Source of the DNA: JAWLGW01 sp964569055
GTDB lineage: Bacteria; Planctomycetota; J058
Assembly: GCA_964569055.1 (NCBI GenBank)
Contig: CAZMSZ010000042.1
Location: 1-31,230, forward strand
DNA length: 31,230 bases
Reading direction: 5' to 3'
Below are positions 22,638-30,905 of the stretch, in pieces; position 1 is the stretch's first letter, and every line of letters begins with the position of its first letter. The notes beneath the pieces were generated by a model. That model saw nothing but the letters and a program-made list of their open reading frames with translations, was not told the DNA's origin and made no database searches. Position numbers and translations under genes: made by a program.

Positions 22638-23957
22638 TCACACGAAGGGGTTCTCGACCCACGGCGGGTGGATCCTCCTGCGGTCGTCGGGGACCTCCGT
22701 CACCCCATCGGGCCCGCGGACCGTGTCCTTGGTGTAGCCGCCGTAGCGGGTGTAGATCATGCGCGAGCTGCCGAGCGGCATCTCCGCCGGGACGGGCGGG
22801 CCGCTCACGCCGGCGCGCTGGAGGATCGGGTCGAGGACCCGCACGATCGCGAGCGCCTCCTCGGGCGACTCGGGATAGATCGTGATCAGCTTGCCGACCT
22901 GCGTGTCGGTCATCTCGCGGACGTAGGCCTCGGCGTTCGCGACGATCTTGTGGGGGATGTCGATCCGACGCAGGTACGGGAGGCACAGCTCGGCGACCTC
23001 CCCCGCGTGCTCGAGCGAGGCGGTGATGTGCATCTTCCAGCCCTCGTCCTTGAGGCGCGCCTGGGAGCCCGGGCTGCACCACTGGCTGAAGAACGCCTTG
23101 TGATACCAGCCGTCGTTCTCCTGGATCGCGAGCTGAGCGTCGATCAGCGGCTGCTGCGGGCGCGGCGTCGGCTCCGGGCGCGGGGCCTCGATCGCCTGGT
23201 ACGTGTACCAGTCGACGAACGCGGTCGGGACCTGCGTGCCGCCCACCGTGATCGAGCTGGCCGACGAGGCGGTGACCTCCCCCCGCAGCCGCTGGTGCTG
23301 CGGCATGCCGGCCACCCCGCCGATCGGCGGGATCGTGTCGACCTGGATCCAGCTCCCGGTCGGGATCCGGGGGCGCCACACCGGCCGGACGCTGCTCGGG
23401 ACGATCCCCTCCTTGGGGAGGGCGATCGGGCCGTTGGCCCACAGGACGAGCTGCTTGGGCGTGTCCTGGACGACCTGCCCCTGGTAGCGCTGGTCACCGA
23501 ACGCGAGCTGATAGTGAACGCCCGGCTCGAGCTCGAGGGTCGGCCCCCGCCCCTGGGCCTTGGCCTGCTCCGCCTCGAGCTTCGCGCGCCGGATCTCCTC
23601 GGCGCGGGCGGCGTTGCCGTGGCACACGGGGCAGGGAGACGCGCCCCACGGCACCGCCGTGAAGCACAGCCGGCAGAAGTGCTTGACGTGCCCAGCGTCC
23701 GCCCGCTGCTCGGGGCGCAGCTTGGTCCACAGCGCGTTGGCCAGCGACTCGGCGGCGCGCTGCTCGGTCACGTAGCCCTGCTGGACGCGGGCGAGCGAGA
23801 TCGGCATCCGCAGCTCGACGGTGCCGATCTGCGCGGGGAGCGGGACCTTCTCCTTGGCGGCGCGGCGCGCCACGATCTCGAGCGCCCGGGTGATGATCCG
23901 CCGCTCGAGCGGGTCGGTCGCGCGGCCGGCGTTGAGGGTGCGGACCGAGAGCTCCAT
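22638..23957 (-). CDS. Zinc-ribbon protein with C-terminal RamC/LanKC-type lyase-like domain
   Basis: A 439-residue protein. The N-terminus (MELSVRTLNAG) leads to a zinc ribbon with C95-x2-C98-x10-C109-x2-C112. A mid region (about 150-260) looks like small beta-barrels (HYQLAFGDQRYQGQVV; SWIQVDTIPPIGG). The last 150 residues match from memory the N-terminal lyase domain of class III lanthipeptide synthetases (RamC/LanKC; related to HopA1/OspF-type phospho-lyases): GWKMHITASLEHAGEVAE, VGKLITIYPESPEEA, RMIYTRYGGY and the ending PPWVENPF. No kinase or cyclase domain follows and no precursor peptide is visible, so a phosphothreonine-lyase or binding role is possible. ATG 23957 is chosen over an upstream TTG at 23981. 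Confidence 0.7.
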   Translation of the reverse strand: MELSVRTLNAGRATDPLERRIITRALEIVARRAAKEKVPLPAQIGTVELRMPISLARVQQGYVTEQRAAESLANALWTKLRPEQRADAGHVKHFCRLCFTAVPWGASPCPVCHGNAARAEEIRRAKLEAEQAKAQGRGPTLELEPGVHYQLAFGDQRYQGQVVQDTPKQLVLWANGPIALPKEGIVPSSVRPVWRPRIPTGSWIQVDTIPPIGGVAGMPQHQRLRGEVTASSASSITVGGTQVPTAFVDWYTYQAIEAPRPEPTPRPQQPLIDAQLAIQENDGWYHKAFFSQWCSPGSQARLKDEGWKMHITASLEHAGEVAELCLPYLRRIDIPHKIVANAEAYVREMTDTQVGKLITIYPESPEEALAIVRVLDPILQRAGVSGPPVPAEMPLGSSRMIYTRYGGYTKDTVRGPDGVTEVPDDRRRIHPPWVENPFV

Positions 23958-23999
23958 GGGCGAAATGATAGCACCCGCCAACGGCGCGGCCGACCGCCG

Positions 24000-24962
24000 C
24001 TAAGGGGCCACCGCCCCGCGCACGACCCCGGCGCCGCTGCGCAGCGGGCGGCCGAACAGGTCGGTCGCCTCCTGCGGCGCGCCGTCGGGGTCGCCCGCCG
24101 CGCCGCTCGCCGCCAGGCCGGGGCCGAGCTCCACCTCCGCGAAGGCCGTGGCCTCGTCCGCCTCGAGCTGCGGGTGACGGCGGGCGTGGTCGGGGACGGT
24201 GCACGCGCGCAGCCGCACGGGCACCTCGTATCCCGGCGTCCCGTAGCCGAAGCAGGCCGATCGCGAGCGGACGACGCAGCTCACCAGGCGCACCTGCGGC
24301 GCGCGCCCTCGCATGTAGCGAGCGTGCAGCGTCTGGCCGGCGCTCGGCATGCCCGAGCGATCGTCGAGGAACGTGCAGTTCACCAGCTGCGCGTCCACGT
24401 CCTGCTCCAGCCAGACCGCCCCGCCTCCGTCCTTGCCCTCGTTGGCCCAGAACAAGCACGCCCGCGCCTCGAGGTCGGCGATCTCGAGCACCGAGAGCGC
24501 GCCGCCCAGGCGCCCGCGGTTGCCGGCGAACACGGTGCGTTCGCAGACCAGGCGGCCCGAGGAGATCGTGACTCCGCCCGCGCCGTCGCCCGTGGCCGCG
24601 CCATCGAGCACCACGCAGTCGCGGAGCACGACCCGCGGGCGGTCCCCGCGCACGGCGATCGCGCCCAGCGGGCCGCCGCCCCCGACGATCACGAGCCCTT
24701 CGAGCACGACCTCGGCGCCGTCGCCGGCGGTGACCTCGATCGCCGCGTCGCCGGGCTCCCCCGCCAGGATCGTGAGCCCGTCCACGGCGCCCCGCAGCGT
24801 GAGCGCCCGCTCGAGCACGAGCGGCGTCATGATCGTGGCCGCGGGCAAGCTCAGCGCCCCGCCCGGAGGCAGGTCGTCGAGCTCGCTCGCCAGCAGCGCC
24901 CGATCGGCGGCGGGCGCCGTGCGGGCGCGCAAGGCCGCCAGGTCGGTGAAGGGCTCGATCAC
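24000..24962 (-). CDS. Right-handed parallel beta-helix protein without signal peptide
   Basis: A 320-residue protein made of successive short strands with the turn residues of a pectate-lyase-like beta-helix: LTLRGAVDGLTILAGEP, VVLEGLVIVGGGGPLGAIAV, VVLRDCVVLDGAATGDG, LVCERTVFAGNRG, LEARACLFWANEGKDGGGAV and AQLVNCTFLDD. The recurring strand-turn with N/D-G is that of right-handed beta-helix proteins. It starts VIEPFTDLAALRAR, with no export signal, unusual for a fold that is usually secreted or found on phage tails; export by a contractile or other system is one possibility. GTG 24962 with GGGAG just upstream, 15 nt after the calpain-like gene. Function unknown. Confidence 0.8.
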   Translation of the reverse strand: MIEPFTDLAALRARTAPAADRALLASELDDLPPGGALSLPAATIMTPLVLERALTLRGAVDGLTILAGEPGDAAIEVTAGDGAEVVLEGLVIVGGGGPLGAIAVRGDRPRVVLRDCVVLDGAATGDGAGGVTISSGRLVCERTVFAGNRGRLGGALSVLEIADLEARACLFWANEGKDGGGAVWLEQDVDAQLVNCTFLDDRSGMPSAGQTLHARYMRGRAPQVRLVSCVVRSRSACFGYGTPGYEVPVRLRACTVPDHARRHPQLEADEATAFAEVELGPGLAASGAAGDPDGAPQEATDLFGRPLRSGAGVVRGAVAP

Positions 24963-24977
24963 GGGGCTCCCTCGGCG

Positions 24978-27404
24978 CTACGCGACCTGGGTGAAGTTCA
25001 CGGTCTGGAAGTAGCGGACGACGTCGGACAGCTCGATCTCGAACTCGGGGTCGTCCTGCTCCACGCCCTTCAACTTGAAGCCGAGCAAGTTGGCGAGCGC
25101 GCTCTTGTTCTTGTACTTCCGACCTCGCCGGCCGTGCGGGTTGAGGACCCGGACGTACTTCCGGCCGTCCTTGCCGGTGTAGGCGTCGAGGACGGTGTAG
25201 GCGTGCGTGGCGACGAGCCCGGCGGCCTCCTTGCTCACCGCCTCACCCGCAGCGGCCGTCTGCTCGCCCGTCCACTTGCGCGTGCCGAGCACCACCACGT
25301 GGCGACCGCTGCCGTCGCGGACCGCGTCGAGCTTGGCCTTGAGCGTGTCGAACAGGCGCACCGCGTTGGGCGGGTAGCGCTTCGAGCCGAGCGCCTTGGG
25401 GCGCTCCGCCTCGAGCCAGTCGGCCAGGATCTTCTGGCCAGCCTTGGAGACGCCGGCCGCCTTGGCGTGGTGGACGAGCAGCGGCACATCGAAGGCGAGG
25501 CTCGGCTTGCGCTCGAGGTCGGCGCGGAGCTGCTTGCAGGCGGCGTCGTCCCAGTACGTCTCGAGGAGCTGCCGGTCGGCGTCCGAGAGCCCCGGCGCCA
25601 TCGCGTGCACGCCGTCCTTCTTCCAGTTCACCGTGTCGCGCGCGTGCGCGAACAGCGGGTGCAGCACCGCGGCGTTCCCGGCGATCTCCACCCCGCTCGA
25701 GGTGGCCTTCGGTCCGAGGAGCTCGCGCATGGCCAGCCCCGGGTTGCCGTAGTCGATCGCGTCGTAGCCGCCCTTCCACGCGGCGTAAGCCTTCTCGAAC
25801 ACGGCGGGCCACAGCTCGAACTTCCCGTCGGCGTCGCGCTGCCGAGAGTGCGTCAGCAGGAAGCCGCCCCGCTTGTTGGCCTGGAAGTCGAGCGACACTC
25901 GCACCCACACCTCTCGGGTGTGGGCGCCGGTCACCTTGTCCCGCTCATAGAACCGCACCGAGGCCGAGTCGCCGTGATCGCGGATCGACTGGCGGATGTG
26001 GTCGGGGTGCGCGAAGGCGATCGCGGCGAGGGTCGAGAGCAGGTAGCAGGTCCCGAGGCTGCCTTGCACCACGTCGTTGGGCGAGACCTCGTCGCGGTCC
26101 TTCGGGCCGCGGGCGAACAGGACGCCGTCCACCTTGTGGTACTCGGCGCGCCAGAGCGTGGTCGCCGAGATCCAGCCGCGCTGGTCCTTGGCCTCGACGC
26201 CGAGCCACTTGCCGCCCGCGGCGTCGGTCCACTCGGCGTGCACGAGGACCCGGGCGCCTGCCGGGATGGCCCCAGACGGCGCCGGGTCGTTGAGGTCGTC
26301 CCAGATCGGGGCCGGGTGGGCGCCGATCCAGCCGAGCGCCGAGGGGTTGGCGTGCCGGGTGGCGCACGCCGCGATCTCGTACTCGGTCCAGCCCGCGTCG
26401 GGTGCGGCCTCGCGCCAGGCGATCGAGACGCGCAGCCGATCGAGCTCGCCGAGCGGGGCGATCCGACGCCGAGCCTCGGCGTGCTGACCCTTGGCGCACA
26501 GCTCGACGCATTCCCGCGCGATCGCGAGCACCCGGTCCCGCGGCAGGATCGGACGCCAGGCGAGCTGGGGCAGCTGGGCGCGGGGCAGCCCGCCGAGCGC
26601 GGTCGCCGGGTAGCTGCGAGCCGGCTCCTCGAACCACGCGGCGCTGACCTTGCCGCCGATGCTCGGGCCCCACAGGTCGGCGAGGTAGCGAGGGACGTCG
26701 TGATTGCCCGCCAGGCGCGCCCGGGCATAGAGGCTCAGCGCGTCGACCTTCTCCCCCAGGAGCTTGTAGCCGCGGCTGAGCGCGACGTCGCTCGCGTTGT
26801 GGACGAACTGGTCGCCGATCAGCTGCCCGTGGACGGCGAGCAGCGCCGCCTCGCCGCTGGTGATCCCGGTGCCCAGGAAGTCGTGGAGGTTCCCAACGTC
26901 CGCGGGGCGCTTGGAGGCGGCGGCCCCGAACACGGGCGCGGTCTCGTTGCGGGTGCCCTGCAGGAAGGCAGCCACCCGCTTGCCCTGGTCCGAGTCGCCC
27001 AGCTCCCAACCCAGCATGAACACGACCTGACCGCTCGGCGCGGCGCCGCTGCCGCCCGGCACCCACGCGCCGAGGGCGGCCCGGACCTCGGCGCTCAGCC
27101 CCTTCGCGAGCTGCACGTGCGGGAGGGCGCCCTCGACCGCGGCCACGATCGCGCGGCCCCAGACCGCCGCGACCCGCTCGTCTTGGGCGGGGTCGCTCGA
27201 GAGCGCGAGGTCGAGCCCGCGGACCTCCTCCAGCTGGAGGTCGGCGCCTTCGAGCGAAGCGTACTTGCGTTGGAGCTCTGCCTCGGCCCGCGACATGGCG
27301 GCCTCGAGGACCGCCTTGAGGCGATCGGGCCCGACCGGAGGCTTCCCGTCCTTGGGGACCGGCGGGGTCGAGAGCTCCGGCATGGGCAGGACGAACTTCG
27401 CCAT
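24978..27404 (-). CDS. Calpain-like (C2 family) cysteine protease
   Basis: An 808-residue protein. The N-terminal 350 residues are unassigned (helical, no signal peptide). An SH3-like segment follows near 375-418 (RVLVHAEWTDAAGGKWLGV, RGWISATTLW). The calpain core then appears: QGSLGTCYLLSTLAAIA with catalytic C453 (calpain QGxxGDCW), the ELWPAVFEKAYAAWKGGYDA helix, H734 in ATHAYTVLDAYTG, and N755 in LNPHG (calpain NPWG). The triad is complete, but the Cys-His distance (281 residues) is much longer than in animal calpains (about 157), implying an insertion near residues 560-720. Bacterial C2 proteases are often toxin or effector domains. It leads a six-gene unit and diverges from the DUF4157 gene. 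The target and any calcium dependence are unknown. Confidence 0.85.
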   Translation of the reverse strand: MAKFVLPMPELSTPPVPKDGKPPVGPDRLKAVLEAAMSRAEAELQRKYASLEGADLQLEEVRGLDLALSSDPAQDERVAAVWGRAIVAAVEGALPHVQLAKGLSAEVRAALGAWVPGGSGAAPSGQVVFMLGWELGDSDQGKRVAAFLQGTRNETAPVFGAAASKRPADVGNLHDFLGTGITSGEAALLAVHGQLIGDQFVHNASDVALSRGYKLLGEKVDALSLYARARLAGNHDVPRYLADLWGPSIGGKVSAAWFEEPARSYPATALGGLPRAQLPQLAWRPILPRDRVLAIARECVELCAKGQHAEARRRIAPLGELDRLRVSIAWREAAPDAGWTEYEIAACATRHANPSALGWIGAHPAPIWDDLNDPAPSGAIPAGARVLVHAEWTDAAGGKWLGVEAKDQRGWISATTLWRAEYHKVDGVLFARGPKDRDEVSPNDVVQGSLGTCYLLSTLAAIAFAHPDHIRQSIRDHGDSASVRFYERDKVTGAHTREVWVRVSLDFQANKRGGFLLTHSRQRDADGKFELWPAVFEKAYAAWKGGYDAIDYGNPGLAMRELLGPKATSSGVEIAGNAAVLHPLFAHARDTVNWKKDGVHAMAPGLSDADRQLLETYWDDAACKQLRADLERKPSLAFDVPLLVHHAKAAGVSKAGQKILADWLEAERPKALGSKRYPPNAVRLFDTLKAKLDAVRDGSGRHVVVLGTRKWTGEQTAAAGEAVSKEAAGLVATHAYTVLDAYTGKDGRKYVRVLNPHGRRGRKYKNKSALANLLGFKLKGVEQDDPEFEIELSDVVRYFQTVNFTQVA

Positions 27405-27447
27405 GGCGACCTCGGGCTGAGTCGGGACCGGCCCCGCTCGGCCTGGA

Positions 27448-27477
27448 ATTATAGGACGTGACCCGGCGCCGAATCAG
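27448..27477 (-). promoter_or_regulatory. Candidate sigma70 promoter of the calpain-like operon
   Basis: On the minus strand TATAAT (27453-27448) is an exact consensus -10, rare in sequence this GC-rich. CTGATT (27477-27472) lies 18 bp upstream as a weak -35. The -10 is 44 nt from the protease ATG. The 191-nt region 27405-27595 separates divergent genes; on the plus strand only weak -10-like elements are seen (TATGCT at 27502, TAGAAT at 27560). Confidence 0.55.
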
Positions 27478-27595
27478 GCCGACTCGGAGCTGTAACTCGT
27501 TTATGCTCAAATCCCTGGGCGGCGGGACGCGGCGGTCTGCGGCTGCCGGTGCCACGCTCTAGAATTAGGAGCCGGACGGAGGTCGACCCCGACCC

Positions 27596-30500
27596 GTGCT
27601 GATCATCGTCAACAAGCTGTCGGGGGCGGTGGCGCTAGCGCCGGTCGGACCCGCGCCGGTCGAGCTGCCCGTGGTCGAAATGGCGCAGCCCGCGCCGAGC
27701 GCCACGCCTCGCACGACCACGATGGGCATGGGTCCGGCGCAGCCCGCGCCGGGCGCCAAGCCTAAGACCCTGATCGGCATCGGCCCGGCGCGCGCCAAGG
27801 GCGGGCGGTCCGGCAGCGCGCCCGCGAGCTTCAGCCAGGCGGTCGGCGCGAGCAGCGGGTTCGCCCTGCCGCGCGGGTTGGAGGCGGCGTTCGCGCCGAT
27901 CGTGGGTGGAGACCTCGGCTCGGTCCGGCTGCACACCGACCCGGCCGCCCAGCAGGCCAGCCGCGCGATCGGCGCCGAGGCGTTCACGCTCGGCCAGGAC
28001 ATCTACTTCGCGCCGGGGCGCTTCAACCCGGGCTCCATCGCCGGGCAGGCGCTCCTCGCCCACGAGCTGACGCACGCCGAGCAGTTCGGCTCGGGCGCGG
28101 GCGCGAGCGGGCCGCTGCGCTCGGCGAGCTCGGGCGCGGTCCGCGTGGCGGGGCACGACCGGTTCGAGCGGCAGGCCGAGGCGAACGAGCGGTTCGTGCT
28201 CTCGCGCGGGCTGCAGCGGGCCGAGGCGTTCGGCGGCGCGATCCACCGCAAGGCGGCGGGCGACGGGATGCTGCGGCGGAGCGCGATCGGGCGCTTCGTG
28301 AACAAGCTGTTCGGGCGCGCCGACGGCGGGATCAGCGTGCGCGCGAGCGGCCCGGGCAAGTGCGCGATCGAGCGGCTGGACGTGGTGTGGGTCGACGCCG
28401 CCTCGGGCTCGGGCCCGACCATGCACCACGTGCAGGCCCGCGGGGCGGGCGCGGCGGAGGGCGCGGCGCCCGCGGGCTTCGGGGCGCTGGTCGCGGCCAG
28501 CGCGGGCCAGCCGCTGCCGACCGACGTGCGGGGCCGCGCGGAGGCGATGCTCGGCGGGGACTTCGCCGACGTGCGGGTCCACACCGACGCCGCCGCGATC
28601 GCGGCGAGCGAGTCGGTGGGCGCGCAGGCGTTCGCGCTCGCCGGGCACATCTACTTCAACGCGGGCCGCTACGAGCCGACCTCGTCGCGCGGCATGGCCC
28701 TCCTGATCCACGAGCTGACGCACATCGAGCAGGAGCGCGGCGGGGCGCCGACGTTGGAGGCCAGCGGGGGCACCGTCTCGCGCAAGCAGGGCGGGAGCGC
28801 GCGGGCGGAGGCGTTCGCCCGCGGGATCCAGACCAAGAGCTTCACCATCGCGGGCCACGACCGGCTGGAGCGGCAGGCCGAGGCGAACGAGGCGGCGGTC
28901 TACCGCAGCCTCACGACCGGGGGCGGCGTGGCCGCCGCGGGCGGCGGCGTCGGCGCCGCGGGCGGGCTCCGTCTGCGCGGCTACCCGGGCGCGATCGCCC
29001 GCAGCGCCGAGGAGCAGTCGGGCATCGTGCCCGTCCCCGATCACTCCTCGGACCCCGAGATCCAGGAGGCGTTCTCGCTGTTCCGTCAGCTCGGCAGCTC
29101 GCTGGGCACCGCGGCCGACCTGGCGGTGGGCTTCATCCCGATCGTCGGCGACGTCTACGACGTCCTGTGCGGGATCGTCGGCCGCGCGCTGTTCACCTGG
29201 GAGCAGCTCGACGTGTTCGAGCGCGTCCTGTGCTTCGCGGGGGTGATCCCGATCCCGTTCATCACCGGCGGCCTGCTCCGGCGCGGCGCCGGTCTCCTGC
29301 GCCGCCTCGTGAGCGAGCGGCGCGTCGTCCGGGTGTTCAACGCGGTGATCGAGCGCGCGGTCGCCTTCGTGAAGTCGAACATGCACCGGGTGCGCAACTG
29401 GCTCGCCCGCTCGCGCAGCGCCGTCCGGCGCGCGTCGGCCGAGGCCGCCGAGGGCGCGGTCACGTTCGCCCGGCGGATCAAGGAGCGGGTGGCGCGCACG
29501 AGCACCAGGGCCACGCCCGAGCAGATCGACGAGCTGCGCCAGGACGTCGAGCGGCTCGAGGAGATGATCGCGAGCGCCGGGCTGACGCGCGTCGCCCCGG
29601 CGAGCTACCTCGAGTTCAGGGCGCTGCGCATGCAGGGCTTCTCGGCGCAGGACGCCCACGGCCTGATGAAGCGCTTCCGCAGCGGGGAGGCGGTCGACGG
29701 GTTCGCGTTCCACTTCACCGACCGGGTCGGGGGCCGGGGGATCACGACCACCAACCGCCTGCTCGCGGGCAAGGGCGCCGCCGGCTTCGGGGTCTACGCG
29801 GGCGCGACCCCGACGCCGAGCAAGTTCCAGATGCGCGCCGTGTGGGGCCTCGGCGGCGCGCGCGACGTGCGGATCCCGATCCAGATGGGCGACGGGAAGC
29901 GCGCCTACGAGGCGGTCTACCCGACCAAGACCTACCTGTTCGAGGTCGACAAGGACATGCCGCTCGCGGGCGGCATCACGGACATCGCGCGCAAGGAGCC
30001 GACCCTGCTCCGGCTGCTCGACCGCTACAGCTACGCGGCGCTCATCGCCGCGGGCGCCGCCGCCGCGCTCACCGGCATCGTGCCGATGCTGTTCAAGCGC
30101 AAGGAGGGCGCCGGGCGACTGCTCGCGGGCGAGGGCCTCGACCCCGAGGACTGGCTCGATGAGTGGAGCAAGCTCGACCCGCAGCAGCGGCGGCGGCTGA
30201 CCTACCTCACCGAGCGGATGGAGTCGCTCGAGCAGCCGGGCCTCCCGCTCGAGTGGTCGGTCCGGCAGCGGCTCGAGAGCAGCCTCGGCCAGGACCTCGG
30301 GCTCGTGACGACCTACACCGGGTTCCACGCCGAGCAGCTCGCGCACACGATCGAGGCGCAGGCCTTCACCGTCGGCGAGCGGATCGTGTTCGGCTCGGGC
30401 TCGTTCGCGCCCGAGACGGTCGAGGGCATGGGGACGCTGGTCCACGAGGCGACGCACGCCCTGCAGGAGCGCGCGGGGCGCGTCCCCGATCAGATCGACG

Positions 30501-30895
30501 GCAGCCGTCGGCGCGTGCTCGAGGCGGAGGCCTACGCGGCCGAGCGCTCGTTCGTGGCCCGCCACGCGCCGCGCGAGCGGATCGCGCCCGAGCCGTTCGA
30601 GCCGGAGTACCGGCGCGAGGCCGCGGCCGAGGCCGCCCCGCCGCCCGAGCCCAAGCTCGCGGTGCCGCCCTCGCTCAGCGCCTCGCTCGCCAAGGCCGTC
30701 GACGATCGACCGCGGCCGACCGAGGCCGACCCGATCCAGCGCGTCATGGAGAGCTGGCAGGTCAACGGCATGTCTCGCGAGGAGTTCCTGGAGATGTGCC
30801 GCGAGCGCGTGCTCGACCTGCTCCACGACGAGCTCGAGCTCGACAACGAGCGGCGCGAGACGCTGGCGTGGAACCCGTTCCGGCCGATCGCCTGA
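27596..30895 (+). CDS. Triple-DUF4157 putative toxin/effector protein
   Basis: A 1099-residue protein. A Pro/Ala linker with two TMGMG/LIGIG-type repeats (residues 30-70) precedes DUF4157 module 1 (about 89-165, HELTH at 156-160), module 2 (about 300-380, HELTH at 372-376), a hydrophobic pretoxin-like segment (about 502-570, VGFIPIVGDVYDVLCGIVG), a helical region, a possible ADP-ribosyltransferase-like domain (about 700-800, H706 in FHFTDRVGG), a transmembrane-like helix (810-836), and DUF4157 module 3 (about 885-957, HEATH at 950-954). A GHDR(F/L)ERQAEANE motif follows modules 1 and 2 (186 and 420), indicating an internal duplication. DUF4157 is a metallopeptidase-like domain known to be enriched in contractile-injection cargos. 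GTG 27596 is the best start (GGAGGT 12 nt upstream); ATG 27680 is an alternative. Confidence 0.85.
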   Translation: MLIIVNKLSGAVALAPVGPAPVELPVVEMAQPAPSATPRTTTMGMGPAQPAPGAKPKTLIGIGPARAKGGRSGSAPASFSQAVGASSGFALPRGLEAAFAPIVGGDLGSVRLHTDPAAQQASRAIGAEAFTLGQDIYFAPGRFNPGSIAGQALLAHELTHAEQFGSGAGASGPLRSASSGAVRVAGHDRFERQAEANERFVLSRGLQRAEAFGGAIHRKAAGDGMLRRSAIGRFVNKLFGRADGGISVRASGPGKCAIERLDVVWVDAASGSGPTMHHVQARGAGAAEGAAPAGFGALVAASAGQPLPTDVRGRAEAMLGGDFADVRVHTDAAAIAASESVGAQAFALAGHIYFNAGRYEPTSSRGMALLIHELTHIEQERGGAPTLEASGGTVSRKQGGSARAEAFARGIQTKSFTIAGHDRLERQAEANEAAVYRSLTTGGGVAAAGGGVGAAGGLRLRGYPGAIARSAEEQSGIVPVPDHSSDPEIQEAFSLFRQLGSSLGTAADLAVGFIPIVGDVYDVLCGIVGRALFTWEQLDVFERVLCFAGVIPIPFITGGLLRRGAGLLRRLVSERRVVRVFNAVIERAVAFVKSNMHRVRNWLARSRSAVRRASAEAAEGAVTFARRIKERVARTSTRATPEQIDELRQDVERLEEMIASAGLTRVAPASYLEFRALRMQGFSAQDAHGLMKRFRSGEAVDGFAFHFTDRVGGRGITTTNRLLAGKGAAGFGVYAGATPTPSKFQMRAVWGLGGARDVRIPIQMGDGKRAYEAVYPTKTYLFEVDKDMPLAGGITDIARKEPTLLRLLDRYSYAALIAAGAAAALTGIVPMLFKRKEGAGRLLAGEGLDPEDWLDEWSKLDPQQRRRLTYLTERMESLEQPGLPLEWSVRQRLESSLGQDLGLVTTYTGFHAEQLAHTIEAQAFTVGERIVFGSGSFAPETVEGMGTLVHEATHALQERAGRVPDQIDGSRRRVLEAEAYAAERSFVARHAPRERIAPEPFEPEYRREAAAEAAPPPEPKLAVPPSLSASLAKAVDDRPRPTEADPIQRVMESWQVNGMSREEFLEMCRERVLDLLHDELELDNERRETLAWNPFRPIA

Positions 30896-30905
30896 TCGGC
30901 GCCGC

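Noticed and set aside
22668..27461. 1597-codon plus-strand reading frame
   Set aside because: Antisense shadow of the minus-strand effector/kinase unit; no recognisable domain.
24000..30895. Complete contractile injection system
   Set aside because: Only effector-like genes are visible; no sheath, tube, baseplate or ATPase gene occurs in the window.
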